In this document: piece by piece, positions 37,244-46,761 of the stretch
How the letters are laid out: each line of letters begins with the position of its first letter
How positions within the stretch are numbered: the stretch's first letter is position 1
Source: Methylomonas sp. LW13
GTDB lineage: Bacteria; Pseudomonadota; Gammaproteobacteria; Methylococcales; Methylomonadaceae
Reading direction: 5' to 3'
DNA length: 64,000 bases
Assembly (NCBI RefSeq): GCF_016865255.1
Contig: NZ_CP033381.1
Location: 5,169,524 to 5,233,523, forward strand
Made by a program: the position numbers and the translations under genes
Notes under the pieces: model-generated
The model's input: only the letters and a program-made list of their open reading frames with translations
The model's database searches: none
What the model was told of the DNA's origin: nothing

Positions 37244-37270
37244 TGTCGAATATGCCCGGCGCCGAACGAC
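37244..37270 (+). promoter_or_regulatory. candidate ECF42 promoter (TGTCGA-N17-CGAC)
   Basis: TGTCGA (37244-37249), then 17 bp, then CGAC (37267-37270), 40 bp before the start of the first YCII gene. The same two boxes with identical spacing occur at 37743-37769. As recalled, ECF42 factors use a TGTCGA-type -35 and a CGWC-type -10. Confidence 0.7.
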
Positions 37271-37309
37271 TACTCAGTGCGAACATTATTTTTAACCCAG
37301 GAGTTGACC

Positions 37310-37702
37310 ATGAAATACCTATGCCTGATTTGCGCCGAAACCGTGATGGAGGGAATGTCGAATGACGCGGCAGCCAAACACTTTGACGAATACGCCGAAT
37401 TTACCCAAGCTATCCGCAACAGCGGCCATTACCTGAGCTGCAATCGGCTGCTGCCGGCCAATGCGGCCATCACGCTGCGGGTGCGCGGCGGTAAAGTCAG
37501 CATCACCGACGGCCCGTTCGCGGAAACCAAGGAACAACTCGGCGGCTATTATCTGATCGAGGCTAGCGATTTAAACGAGGCTATCCAGGTGGCCGCGCGG
37601 ATTCCCGGCGCCAAGCTAGGCTGTGTGGAAGTGCGGCCGATAGCCGAAGACCGGCAAACGCTGCAAGCGTTGGGTTTTTTGGAACCGGACAATTTGCGTT
37701 AG
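37310..37702 (+). CDS. YCII/DGPF-domain protein 1
   Basis: A 130-residue YCII-related protein with the eponymous DGPF motif in SITDGPFAETKEQLGGYYLI. AGGAG precedes the ATG at 37310 by 6 bases. DGPF proteins are the constant partners of ECF42 sigma factors; their biochemical role is unknown, though YCII folds resemble small dimeric ferredoxin-like enzymes. A TGTCGA-N17-CGAC promoter candidate lies just upstream, so it is probably a direct target of the sigma factor at 32979. Confidence 0.9.
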   Translation: MKYLCLICAETVMEGMSNDAAAKHFDEYAEFTQAIRNSGHYLSCNRLLPANAAITLRVRGGKVSITDGPFAETKEQLGGYYLIEASDLNEAIQVAARIPGAKLGCVEVRPIAEDRQTLQALGFLEPDNLR

Positions 37703-37742
37703 CCGGCAAGTTTGCCAACTAGTGGAAAAAATTTCTGCGGCT

Positions 37743-37769
37743 TGTCGATTTCGGCATTCGCGGTTCGAC
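37743..37769 (+). promoter_or_regulatory. second candidate ECF42 promoter (TGTCGA-N17-CGAC)
   Basis: TGTCGA (37743-37748) and CGAC (37766-37769) are again 17 bp apart, 55 bp before the first VOC gene. The spacer sequences of the two sites differ, so only the boxes and spacing are conserved. Confidence 0.7.
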
Positions 37770-37823
37770 AACAGGCGTAAGCAGTCTTTTTTCCACAACA
37801 AACCTAAAACCAGGAGCACAGTC

Positions 37824-38309
37824 ATGAACAACATCAAACCGATCCCCGACGGTCACCACACCTTAACCCCTTACCTTGTAGTACGCGGCGCGGCGGCGGC
37901 ACTGGAATTTTACGCAAAAGCCTTTGCCGCCACCGAGCTGTTGCGTCTGCACGCACCCGGCGGCGCGATTGCCCACGCCGAATTCAAAATCGGCGATTCG
38001 CATTTCATGCTGGCCGACGAAAGTCCCAATTGCGGCGACATATCGCCACAGGCGCTAGGCGATACGCCGGTAAAATTGCATCTCTACGTCACGGATACCG
38101 ACGCGGTATTCGCGGCTGCCATACAAGCCGGCGCAACAGAAATCATGCCGCCCACCAACCAGTTCTGGGGCGACCGAATGGGCGCGCTGACCGACCCGTT
38201 CGGCCATAAATGGCTGATTGCCACGCATATCGAAGATGTCGATCCGAGCGAATTTCAGGGCAGAATGGAAGCTTTCTTCGCCGCTCAGACAACAGCCGGT
38301 AAACCTTAA
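37824..38309 (+). CDS. VOC/PhnB-like protein 1
   Basis: A 161-residue vicinal-oxygen-chelate-fold protein: TPYLVVRGAAAALEFYAKAF, AHAEFKIGDSHFMLADE, and GDRMGALTDPFGHKWLIATH (the second half-site with the acidic/His pattern). Proteins of this PhnB-like group are usually of unknown activity. AGGAG precedes the ATG at 37824. It heads a run of closely spaced same-strand genes to 41498, probably one operon driven by the promoter at 37743. Confidence 0.88.
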   Translation: MNNIKPIPDGHHTLTPYLVVRGAAAALEFYAKAFAATELLRLHAPGGAIAHAEFKIGDSHFMLADESPNCGDISPQALGDTPVKLHLYVTDTDAVFAAAIQAGATEIMPPTNQFWGDRMGALTDPFGHKWLIATHIEDVDPSEFQGRMEAFFAAQTTAGKP

Positions 38310-38351
38310 ATCGGCCGATTTCGGCATCCTCGCACCTTCAAAGAGAGCAAT

Positions 38352-38759
38352 ATGAACACGCAAATATTCGTCAATCTGCCGGTAAAAAACCTCGATCAAT
38401 CCGTGGCGCTTTTTACCGCGCTGGGCTACAACTTCAACCCGCAATTTACCGATGAGACCGCGACCTGCATGATCGTCAGCGAGAACATCTTCGTCATGCT
38501 GTTGACGGAAGACAAGTTCCGCACGTTTACGCCCAACAGCATTTGCGACGCCACGAAAAGCACGGAAGTACTGATCTGCTTATCCTGCCAAAGTCGCGAG
38601 GCGGTGTACGACATGGTAAGTAAGGCGGTTGCAGCCGGCGGCAGCACTTATAACCAGCCGCAAGACCACGGCTTTATGTATGCGCACGGTTTTCAGGATT
38701 TGGATGGCCATATCTGGGAACTGGTCTACATGGCACCGGATGCGGTATCCCAGCACTAA
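38352..38759 (+). CDS. VOC-family (glyoxalase-like) protein 2
   Basis: A 135-residue VOC protein: FVNLPVKNLDQSVALFTALG, ENIFVMLLTEDKFRTF, YDMVSKAVAAGGSTYNQPQD and FQDLDGHIWELVYM. The length and the HxH/E pattern resemble lactoylglutathione lyase-like proteins often found beside YCII genes. A GAGAG ribosome site is present. The activity is not established. Confidence 0.88.
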   Translation: MNTQIFVNLPVKNLDQSVALFTALGYNFNPQFTDETATCMIVSENIFVMLLTEDKFRTFTPNSICDATKSTEVLICLSCQSREAVYDMVSKAVAAGGSTYNQPQDHGFMYAHGFQDLDGHIWELVYMAPDAVSQH

Positions 38760-38770
38760 CGGAGAAAGCG

Positions 38771-39127
38771 ATGAAATATATGCTACTGATTTATCTCGAA
38801 GAACACAGCCTGGACGAAGCCGACCGGCAAGCTTGTTATGCCGAATCCACCCAACTCGCGCACAAGCTCAAAGCCAACGGCCAATATCTGGCCGCCAGCC
38901 CGTTACACCCCACAGCCATGGCGACCAGCGTGCGGGTGCGCGACGGCAAACGCTTCATCACCGATGGCCCGTTCGCGGAAACCCGCGAACAACTGGGCGG
39001 CTACTATCTGGTCGACGTCCCGGATCTGGACGCGGCTCTCGCTATCGCCGAACAGATTCCGATGGCACGCAAAGGTACCGTCGAAGTGCGGCCGCTGATC
39101 GAGATTCCGGGTTTGCCCGGCGATTGA
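38771..39127 (+). CDS. YCII/DGPF-domain protein 2
   Basis: A 118-residue second DGPF protein, paralogous to that at 37310: FITDGPFAETREQLGGYYLV followed by the family pattern LDAALAIAEQIP and GTVEVRPLIE. GGAG ends 7 bases before the ATG and the gene starts 11 bp after VOC protein 2. Two DGPF paralogues in one sigma-factor regulon are common in ECF42 loci. Confidence 0.92.
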   Translation: MKYMLLIYLEEHSLDEADRQACYAESTQLAHKLKANGQYLAASPLHPTAMATSVRVRDGKRFITDGPFAETREQLGGYYLVDVPDLDAALAIAEQIPMARKGTVEVRPLIEIPGLPGD

Positions 39128-39152
39128 ACTTACCATGCTTTAGGAGCAGACC

Positions 39153-39713
39153 ATGATCAAAACCATCCTTATCGTTCTCGTCGTCATAGTCGTCGCGCTA
39201 CTGATCTATGCGGCAAGCAAACCCGATACCTTCCGCGTACAACGCGCGATCACCATCAAAGCGGCCCCGGATAAGATTTTTCCGCTGATCAGCGATTTGC
39301 ACAATATGCAAACCTGGTCGGCTTGGGAGAAAGTCGATCCGGGCATGAAGCGGACATATAGCGGTGCTGCCAGCGGGCCGGGTGCGGTCTATGAATGGGA
39401 AGGCAACCAGGAAATCGGCCAGGGGCGCATGGAGATTCTGGAAACCAATCCACCGGTAAAGCTGATGCTGCGGCTGACTTTCATTAAGCCATTTCCAGCC
39501 GAAAACACCGTGGAATTTACGCTACAAACCGAAGGCGTTGTTACTCATGTCACTCAGGCCATATACGGCCCCAGCCCCTTCCTATCGAAAGTGATGAGCC
39601 TGGTGTTCAGCATGGACAAAATGATAGGCGGCAAATTCGAGGAAGGTTTAGCCGAGCTAAAGACCATCGCCGAAAAGTCATCATCTATTTCAATTTCAGA
39701 GGACAAGCCATGA
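39153..39713 (+). CDS. membrane-anchored SRPBCC (START-like) protein
   Basis: A 186-residue protein with an N-terminal helix (TILIVLVVIVVALLIYAA) followed by a SRPBCC/polyketide-cyclase-like domain (AITIKAAPDKIFPLISDLHN, TYSGAASGPGAVYEWEGN). SRPBCC folds bind hydrophobic ligands. It ends in an ATGA overlap with the next SRPBCC gene, so the two are coupled. Confidence 0.85.
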   Translation: MIKTILIVLVVIVVALLIYAASKPDTFRVQRAITIKAAPDKIFPLISDLHNMQTWSAWEKVDPGMKRTYSGAASGPGAVYEWEGNQEIGQGRMEILETNPPVKLMLRLTFIKPFPAENTVEFTLQTEGVVTHVTQAIYGPSPFLSKVMSLVFSMDKMIGGKFEEGLAELKTIAEKSSSISISEDKP

Positions 39714-40186
39714 AGCCAACAGAACAAACAGCTGAATCGCGTGAATTAATGCTGACGCGCCTGATCGATGCGCCACCCGAGAAACTCTATAAAGCCTGGA
39801 CCGAACCGGCACTGCTCAAGCAGTGGTTTTGTCCGAAGCCCTGGACCGTGGCTGAAGCCGAACTCGATGTCAGAGCCGGCGGCACCAGCATCATCGTGAT
39901 GCGTGGCCCGGACGGCGAGGAGTTTCCAAACCAAGGAATCTATCTTGAAGTCGTGCCAAACGAGCGTTTGGTGTTTACCGACGCCTATACCAGCGCCTGG
40001 GAACCCTCCGCCAAACCCTTCATGACCGGCATCATCACGTTTACACCTGAAGCCGGAAAAACCCGCTACACCGCGCGCGTGTTGCATTGGACCGCGGCAG
40101 ACCGGAAAGCCCACGAGGAAATGGGCTTTCATGAAGGCTGGGGCAAGGCCACCGACCAACTGGCCGAGCTGGTAGCCGGCTTTTAA
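39710..40186 (+). CDS. SRPBCC/AHSA1-family protein
   Basis: A 158-residue AHSA1-like protein: LMLTRLIDAPPEKLYKAWTE, LLKQWFCPKPWTV, YLEVVPNERLVFTDAY, and the helical end HEEMGFHEGWGKATDQLAEL. Such proteins are frequent in ECF42 and similar sigma-factor clusters and may bind lipophilic compounds. There is no signal peptide, so it acts in the cytoplasm. Confidence 0.9.
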   Translation: MKPTEQTAESRELMLTRLIDAPPEKLYKAWTEPALLKQWFCPKPWTVAEAELDVRAGGTSIIVMRGPDGEEFPNQGIYLEVVPNERLVFTDAYTSAWEPSAKPFMTGIITFTPEAGKTRYTARVLHWTAADRKAHEEMGFHEGWGKATDQLAELVAGF

Positions 40187-40233
40187 GACGGGAAAACCGG
40201 TCATTACTTTTTAACACTAACCGAGTAAACACC

Positions 40234-40716
40234 ATGCCCAAAATCACCCCATTTTTATGGTTCGACGACCAAGCCGAAGAGGCGATGAATTTTTACGTAT
40301 CCATTTTTAAACATTCGAAAGTCTTGAGCGTTACTCGCTACGGCGACGCCGGGCCAGGACCGAAGGGCAGCGTGATGACTGCCAATTTCGAGCTGGACGG
40401 ACAAGTATTTACCGCGCTCAACGGCGGCCCGACGTACCCGATGCAACCGTTTTCCCCAGCAATTTCGTTTGTCGTACACTGCGAAACTCAAGCAGAAGTG
40501 GACCACTATTGGGAAAAACTATCCGCGGGCGGCAAGCAGAATCAATGCGCCTGGCTGGAAGACAAATTCGGCGTAACCTGGCAGATCGTGCCGAATGTGC
40601 TGCTTGAATTGATCAGCGATCCCGACCCGGTAAAAGCCGGACGGGTGATGCAGGCCATGCTGAAAATGACCAAAATAGACATAGACACCTTAAAACTAGC
40701 CTACGCACAATCCTGA
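40234..40716 (+). CDS. VOC/PhnB-like protein 3
   Basis: A 160-residue protein of the group often annotated 3-demethylubiquinone-9 3-methyltransferase-like: TPFLWFDDQAEEAMNFYVSI, SVTRYGDAGPGPKGSVMTA, VDHYWEKLSAGGKQNQCAWL and DKFGVTWQIVPNVL. It has the VOC fold and no SAM-binding site, so the methyltransferase name should not be taken literally. Its stop shares a base with the beta-lactamase start (TGATG). Confidence 0.9.
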   Translation: MPKITPFLWFDDQAEEAMNFYVSIFKHSKVLSVTRYGDAGPGPKGSVMTANFELDGQVFTALNGGPTYPMQPFSPAISFVVHCETQAEVDHYWEKLSAGGKQNQCAWLEDKFGVTWQIVPNVLLELISDPDPVKAGRVMQAMLKMTKIDIDTLKLAYAQS

Positions 40717-41498
40717 TGAAACCGCTATTCGCCACTCTACTGTTACTACTTGCCGGCCGGGTTAACGCCATCGAATGGGTGGATAGTCCTGCGCTCGCCA
40801 CACTGTTCAGCGAAGCCGGCGTGCATGGCACTTTCGTAGCCTACGATGTCGATGCGGATAGGCTAATCGGCCACGACCAAACTCGCGCGGAAACCCGCTT
40901 CATCCCGGCCTCGACCTTCAAGATTGCCAATAGTTTGATCGGCTTGTCGGTAGGCGCGGTCAGTAGCGTAGACGAGCCGTTGCCATACGGCGGCCAACCA
41001 CAAATGATCAAAGACTGGGAACGGGATATGGGCTTACGCGAGGCGATCAAACTATCCAACGTGCCGATTTATCAAGCACTGGCGCGGCGCATCGGCCATG
41101 AGCGGATGCGCGAGGGAGTTGCCCACCTGGGCTACGGTAACGCCGATATAGGAGATACGGTTGATCGGTTTTGGCTGGATGGTCCGCTGCAAATCAGCGC
41201 GGTGGAACAGACGGCATTTTTGGCCCGCTTGGCGCGGGATCAATTGCCGCTGGCAGGCGATGTTCAGGCCAAAGTGCGGGAAATCCTGATGCTGGAGCAG
41301 CAGGGCGCACGAAGTTTATACGGCAAAACCGGCTGGTTAAACGCGCCCAATCCCGGTATCGGCTGGTGGGTGGGCTGGGTCATGCGCGGAAATCGTCTGT
41401 ACAGCTTTGCATTGAACATCGACATCACTCAAGCCGCCGACGCACCCAAGCGGGTAGAGTTGGGCAAGGCCTGTCTCAAGGCCTTGGGAATATTGTAA
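40716..41498 (+). CDS. class D (OXA-type) beta-lactamase
   Basis: A 260-residue periplasmic serine beta-lactamase. Signal peptide 1-18. Class D motifs are complete: active site S66-T-F-K69 in PASTFKIAN, S114-N-V in KLSNVPIYQ, Y140-G-N in LGYGNADIG and K204-T-G in YGKTGWLN; GIGWWVGW also fits. Lys69 would be carboxylated in active enzymes. It hydrolyses beta-lactams if expressed; the spectrum cannot be told. It is the last gene of the putative ECF42-controlled operon, translationally coupled to the preceding VOC gene, so probably induced with it. Confidence 0.93.
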   Translation: MKPLFATLLLLLAGRVNAIEWVDSPALATLFSEAGVHGTFVAYDVDADRLIGHDQTRAETRFIPASTFKIANSLIGLSVGAVSSVDEPLPYGGQPQMIKDWERDMGLREAIKLSNVPIYQALARRIGHERMREGVAHLGYGNADIGDTVDRFWLDGPLQISAVEQTAFLARLARDQLPLAGDVQAKVREILMLEQQGARSLYGKTGWLNAPNPGIGWWVGWVMRGNRLYSFALNIDITQAADAPKRVELGKACLKALGIL

Positions 41499-41508
41499 CC
41501 GTAAGGCC

Positions 41509-42446
<938 letters not shown>

Positions 42447-42518
42447 GGTTTGCACCTTAATCATGACGGGTTGCGGCTATAATAGCACCCTTCGAATCAC
42501 GGATAAGCTCCCAAAGCC

Positions 42519-43946
42519 ATGCAATTACCCAACTATTCAACCGCCCGCGTGCTGGTGGTCGGCGACCTGATGCTGGATCGTTACTGGCACGGCGCCACTT
42601 CACGGATTTCCCCGGAAGCGCCGGTGCCGGTGGTACACGTCAAACAAGACGAACAACGGGCGGGCGGCGCCGGTAACGTGGCTTTGAATATCGCCGCACT
42701 GGGTGCAAAAGTATCGCTGCTGGGTTTTACCGGCGAAGACGAAGCGGCGACGGCGTTGAAAGCTTTGCTGCAACAGGCCAAGGTTTTATGCCTGTTTCAA
42801 GCGGTGCCGGGTTATCCGACCATCACCAAATTGCGGGTAATGAGCCGCCATCAGCAATTGATCCGCCTGGATTTTGAAGACGGTTTTAATCATGTCGATA
42901 GCGACGCGTTATTGCATCTATACCATGCAGAGATGATGCAATCGCAGGTCATCGTGCTGTCTGATTACGGCAAAGGTACTCTAAACCAGGTACAACAATT
43001 TATTAAATTGGCAAAGCAGCTGAACAAACCGGTGTTGGTCGATCCGAAAGGCAGCGATTTTTCGATTTACCGGCAAGCCACGCTGATTACACCCAACCTC
43101 AGCGAGTTTGAAGCGGTGGTGGGCCGCTGCGCCGACCAACAGCAAATCGTCGAGCGCGGCGTAAATTTGCTGGCCGAACTGGAATTACAAGCGCTATTGG
43201 TCACCCGCGGCGAAAACGGCATGACCCTGCTCAGCAAGGACGAAGAACCCTTGCACCTGCCAACCCATGCCCGCGAGGTATTCGATGTCACTGGCGCCGG
43301 CGACACGGTGATTTCCGTGCTGGCAGCCAGCCTGGCCGCGAAAAAACCGCTGGCCGAAGCCACGCAACTCGCCAACATCGGCGCCGGCATCGTCGTCGGC
43401 AAAATGGGTACCGCCACCGTCAATACCGACGAATTGCATGCCGCCTTGCAAGGCCCGCGCGCCCATCACAAAGGCGTTTGCAGTTTGTCCGACCTGCTTG
43501 CAGAACGCGCCGACGCCAAACAAAACGGCGAAAAAATCGTCGCCACCAACGGCTGCTTCGACATCCTCCATCCCGGCCATGTCCGCTATCTGCAACAGGC
43601 CAAAACCCTGGGTGATCGATTAGTCGTGTTAGTCAACAGCGATGCCTCCGTGCAACGCTTAAAAGGCCCGGAGCGCCCGGTCAACAAACTGGATCACCGC
43701 ATGGAAATGCTGGCCGCACTGGAATGCGTGGATTGGGTCGTGGAATTTGAGCAAGACACCCCGAAAGAAGTCATCGACCAATTACTGCCCGACATCCTGG
43801 TCAAAGGCGGCGACTATACCGACATCACCAGCATCGCCGGTCACGAAAGTGTATTGGCGAATGGCGGCGAGGTGAAGATCTTGTCGTTTATTGAGGGGCA
43901 TTCGACGACTTCGATTATTCAGACGATTAGAGATAAATCCGTATAA
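42519..43946 (+). CDS. hldE: bifunctional heptose-7-phosphate kinase/heptose-1-phosphate adenylyltransferase
   Basis: HldE (RfaE) makes ADP-D-glycero-beta-D-manno-heptose for the LPS core. At 475 residues it has both domains: an N-terminal PfkB-type kinase ([51 protein letters not shown] with the catalytic Asp) and a C-terminal nucleotidyltransferase ([20 protein letters not shown], HxGH motif). It precedes the AT-rich AAA-DUF4276 island. Confidence 0.96.
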   Translation: MQLPNYSTARVLVVGDLMLDRYWHGATSRISPEAPVPVVHVKQDEQRAGGAGNVALNIAALGAKVSLLGFTGEDEAATALKALLQQAKVLCLFQAVPGYPTITKLRVMSRHQQLIRLDFEDGFNHVDSDALLHLYHAEMMQSQVIVLSDYGKGTLNQVQQFIKLAKQLNKPVLVDPKGSDFSIYRQATLITPNLSEFEAVVGRCADQQQIVERGVNLLAELELQALLVTRGENGMTLLSKDEEPLHLPTHAREVFDVTGAGDTVISVLAASLAAKKPLAEATQLANIGAGIVVGKMGTATVNTDELHAALQGPRAHHKGVCSLSDLLAERADAKQNGEKIVATNGCFDILHPGHVRYLQQAKTLGDRLVVLVNSDASVQRLKGPERPVNKLDHRMEMLAALECVDWVVEFEQDTPKEVIDQLLPDILVKGGDYTDITSIAGHESVLANGGEVKILSFIEGHSTTSIIQTIRDKSV

Positions 43947-43975
43947 CTTCTAATGCAAAATTTATAAGGCAATTT

Positions 43976-45085
43976 ATGCCAGAACAAAATAACACTCATC
44001 TTCATCAAATAACACTTAAAGGCTTCAAATCTATAAAGAGCCTTAATTTAAAGATGAACCCAATAAACATACTTATTGGCGCAAATGGTGCAGGCAAAAC
44101 AAATTTCATTTCCCTGTTTACGTTTCTGAGAAATTTATCCGAAGGAAAACTGCAGTCTTATGTTGAAAAGCAAGGCTTTGCAAATACATTCTTCCATTTT
44201 GGCTCTAAAGCTACTCCACGAATTACCATAGATATTGAAATAGGAAATAACAGTTATCATACTGAATTTGTTCACAGCGACAGCAACGATGCTTTGGTAT
44301 TCGATATAGAGTATTGCAAGGTTAACACTTCAAAATCCAACTGGTCAATAAGAGGTAAGCTGGGAGAAAGTGGACTACTACCTGGATCAGAGTCTGATAG
44401 CGAATACGTGAGAAAATATACTAGAGAATATTTACAAAAATGTAGAGTCTATCATTTTCATGATACTAGCCCCACTGCTGGCTTTAAACTGGCACAAAAG
44501 CTAAGTTCAAATGTATTTTTCAACTCCGATGCCAGCAATTTAGCACCATTCCTTCTCTATCTCAGGAATCTTCATCATACTAGTTACCAAGAGATAATTT
44601 CAGCCATCCAAACAGTAGCACCTTTTTTTCACGATTTTTACCTTGAGCCAAACGGCGAGAACGGAGATAAATCACTGCTATTAAGATGGATTCATCGCGA
44701 TTATGAAGAGCCCTTTTCAGCGAACCAGCTTTCGGATGGTACCGCGCGATTTATATGCATGGCTGTGTTGTTTCTTCAGCCCGAACGATATAGACCTAGT
44801 ACGATTATTCTCGATGAGCCTGAGCTTGGCTTACATCCCGCTGCATTGAACGTGTTATCTGAAATAATCAAAACCACATCTAAGACAAACCAAATTATAT
44901 GTTCAACGCAATCGGTTGCTTTTGCCAACCAGTTTGAGCCTGAAGACTTTATTGTTGTTGATCAAGAAAAGGGTGTATCTACATTTAAAAGACCAGATAA
45001 ACAAGCTCTTGAACTTTGGCTTGAAGATTATCGAATGGGAGATATTTGGACCAAAAATCTAATTGGAGGTCGTCCGGAATGGTAA
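43976..45085 (+). CDS. AAA_21 (RecF/OLD-like) ATPase of a two-gene island
   Basis: A 369-residue SMC/ABC-like ATPase. Walker A GANGAGKT (residues 35-42), a signature-like QLSDGTARFI and Walker B IILDEPELGLHP (Asp280-Glu281), then the D-loop/His region ICSTQSVAFAN. There is no coiled coil or nuclease domain; the partner gene overlapping its stop by 7 bp (ATGGTAA) encodes DUF4276. The DNA is strongly AT-rich against its GC-rich neighbours, a sign of transfer. ATPase plus TOPRIM-like partner is the plan of several anti-phage systems (OLD, PARIS, AbiL), so a defence role is plausible but unproved. Confidence 0.88.
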   Translation: MPEQNNTHLHQITLKGFKSIKSLNLKMNPINILIGANGAGKTNFISLFTFLRNLSEGKLQSYVEKQGFANTFFHFGSKATPRITIDIEIGNNSYHTEFVHSDSNDALVFDIEYCKVNTSKSNWSIRGKLGESGLLPGSESDSEYVRKYTREYLQKCRVYHFHDTSPTAGFKLAQKLSSNVFFNSDASNLAPFLLYLRNLHHTSYQEIISAIQTVAPFFHDFYLEPNGENGDKSLLLRWIHRDYEEPFSANQLSDGTARFICMAVLFLQPERYRPSTIILDEPELGLHPAALNVLSEIIKTTSKTNQIICSTQSVAFANQFEPEDFIVVDQEKGVSTFKRPDKQALELWLEDYRMGDIWTKNLIGGRPEW

Positions 45086-45678
45086 GGGTGGGAATTTCGG
45101 TAGAAGGCACTACCGAAGAACGTTTTATTAAGATACTACTAGAACCCTACTTATCCCAGAAAGGCATATTTGTTACGCCGATTCCGATTAATGGAAATGT
45201 AAGTATTGACCGAATAAAGTATGAACTAGCAAAAATTTACTATAGCTTTGACTATGTCAGCACTTTTTATGATTTCTATGGATTTAAAAATAAATCTGAC
45301 GGCGAAACTAAAACCAGTCTGGAATCCAAAATTAGGCAATCAGTCAAAGAGGAATTGAGATCGAAAATTTTACCCTATATTCAAATGTATGAATTTGAAG
45401 GATTACTGTTTTCCTCTCCTGAAGCTATATCATCGATACTTCAAAATAATTCGCTTACAGCATGGGCAAACGATGTGCTAGCGCAATTTGATAACAATCC
45501 CGAAAAAGTGAACGACTCTAAAGAAACAGCACCATCAAAGCGCTTAGAAAAGGCTGCGGATTATAGAAAGACTACTCATGGGCCAAATATTTCGAGGCAG
45601 ATAGGCCTGGCGAAAATGAGGCAAATGTGCTCGGGGTTTAATGACTGGTTATCTGAATTGGAAAGCCTTGTTAATTAG
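45079..45678 (+). CDS. DUF4276 protein, TOPRIM-like partner of the AAA ATPase
   Basis: A 199-residue protein from the ATG at 45079. The N-terminus VRVGISVEGTTEERFIKILL with its Glu, and the acidic STFYDFYGFKNK strand end, match the DUF4276 family and resemble the EG(x)E and DxD elements of a TOPRIM fold; MYEFEGLLFSSPEAI is also characteristic. It shares AT-rich composition and a 7-bp overlap with the ATPase gene. In analogous systems the TOPRIM protein is the nuclease effector held by the ATPase; here that is inference. Confidence 0.85.
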   Translation: MVRVGISVEGTTEERFIKILLEPYLSQKGIFVTPIPINGNVSIDRIKYELAKIYYSFDYVSTFYDFYGFKNKSDGETKTSLESKIRQSVKEELRSKILPYIQMYEFEGLLFSSPEAISSILQNNSLTAWANDVLAQFDNNPEKVNDSKETAPSKRLEKAADYRKTTHGPNISRQIGLAKMRQMCSGFNDWLSELESLVN

Positions 45679-45747
45679 GCGACCAGCCCGTAACCAAATA
45701 ATATGCCAGCTCCAATAAAGCTCTTCCAAATTCTAAAAGCCTAACCA

Positions 45748-46611
45748 ATGAATAAACTCTCGGACCGCCTCCACCAATACTGGCTTCTAGCCCGCTTCGA
45801 TAAACCCATCGGCATTTTCATTTTGCTGTGGCCGACATTATGGGCCTTGTGGATTGCCGGTGACGGTAGACCGGACAGTTTGGTGCTGACCGTGTTCATT
45901 GCGGGCGTGGTGCTGATGCGGGCGGCGGGTTGCGTGATTAACGATTACGCCGACAAGGATTTCGATCCGCATGTTGATCGCTGCAAGCTAAGGCCTATCG
46001 CGGCGGGCAAAGTCAGCCCTAAGGAAGCGTTGATTGTATTTGCGGTGCTGTGTCTTACTGCCTTTGGTTTGGTGTTGCTGCTGAATGGGTACACCATCGG
46101 TTTGTCCTTCATCGGCGCGTTTCTGGCGGCCAGTTATCCGTTCATGAAGCGCTTTACCCATTTGCCGCAGGCTTATCTGGGCGCGGCGTTTGGGTTTGCT
46201 GTGCCGATGGCGTTTGCCGCGCAAACCAACGAAATCCCCTTGGTAGGCTGGATTCTGTATCTAGCGGTGCTGCTGTGGGCGCTGGTCTACGACACGATGT
46301 ATGCGATGGTGGACATCGACGATGATTTGAAAATCGGCGTGAAATCCACGGCCATTTTGTTCGGTAAGCGGGTGCGGGAAATAACCGGCGGACTGCAAAT
46401 CGTCATCCTAGTGTTGTTGATGACAGTCGGCCTGATGAAGCAATTGAGTTGGCCATATTACGCCGGTTTAACCGTGGCAGCCGGTCTGGCGGTTTACCAG
46501 CAAAAATTGATTTTTCATTTCGATAAACCCAAGTGTTTCAAGGCTTTTTTGAATAACAACTGGTTCGGTCTGGCGGTGTTTGTTGGCATTGTGTTCGCTT
46601 ATTGGCAATAA
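45748..46611 (+). CDS. ubiA: 4-hydroxybenzoate octaprenyltransferase
   Basis: UbiA attaches the polyprenyl chain to 4-hydroxybenzoate in ubiquinone synthesis at the inner membrane. The 287-residue protein has several membrane helices and both Asp-rich motifs: NDYADKDFD (65-73) and YDTMYAMVDIDDDLKIG. ubiC is not adjacent. It follows the AT-rich island, which may have been inserted between hldE and ubiA. Confidence 0.95.
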   Translation: MNKLSDRLHQYWLLARFDKPIGIFILLWPTLWALWIAGDGRPDSLVLTVFIAGVVLMRAAGCVINDYADKDFDPHVDRCKLRPIAAGKVSPKEALIVFAVLCLTAFGLVLLLNGYTIGLSFIGAFLAASYPFMKRFTHLPQAYLGAAFGFAVPMAFAAQTNEIPLVGWILYLAVLLWALVYDTMYAMVDIDDDLKIGVKSTAILFGKRVREITGGLQIVILVLLMTVGLMKQLSWPYYAGLTVAAGLAVYQQKLIFHFDKPKCFKAFLNNNWFGLAVFVGIVFAYWQ

Positions 46612-46761
46612 CGGATCGAGGCGCTTAGGTTTGGAAAATCTCCCCAGCCCCTTTTTAAAAGAGGTTTTTGGAGACCTAAAACTCGACTTAACCCCATACC
46701 CATCTACCCAGCCTTTGTAGAACGGATTTTCAAACATACCCAATTGATTTTAGGATTTGCG

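Noticed and set aside
43976..45678. Direct naming as PARIS or AbiL
   Set aside because: The partner matches DUF4276 rather than the DUF4435 of AriB or the RloB-type partner as I recall it, so a named system would be a guess.
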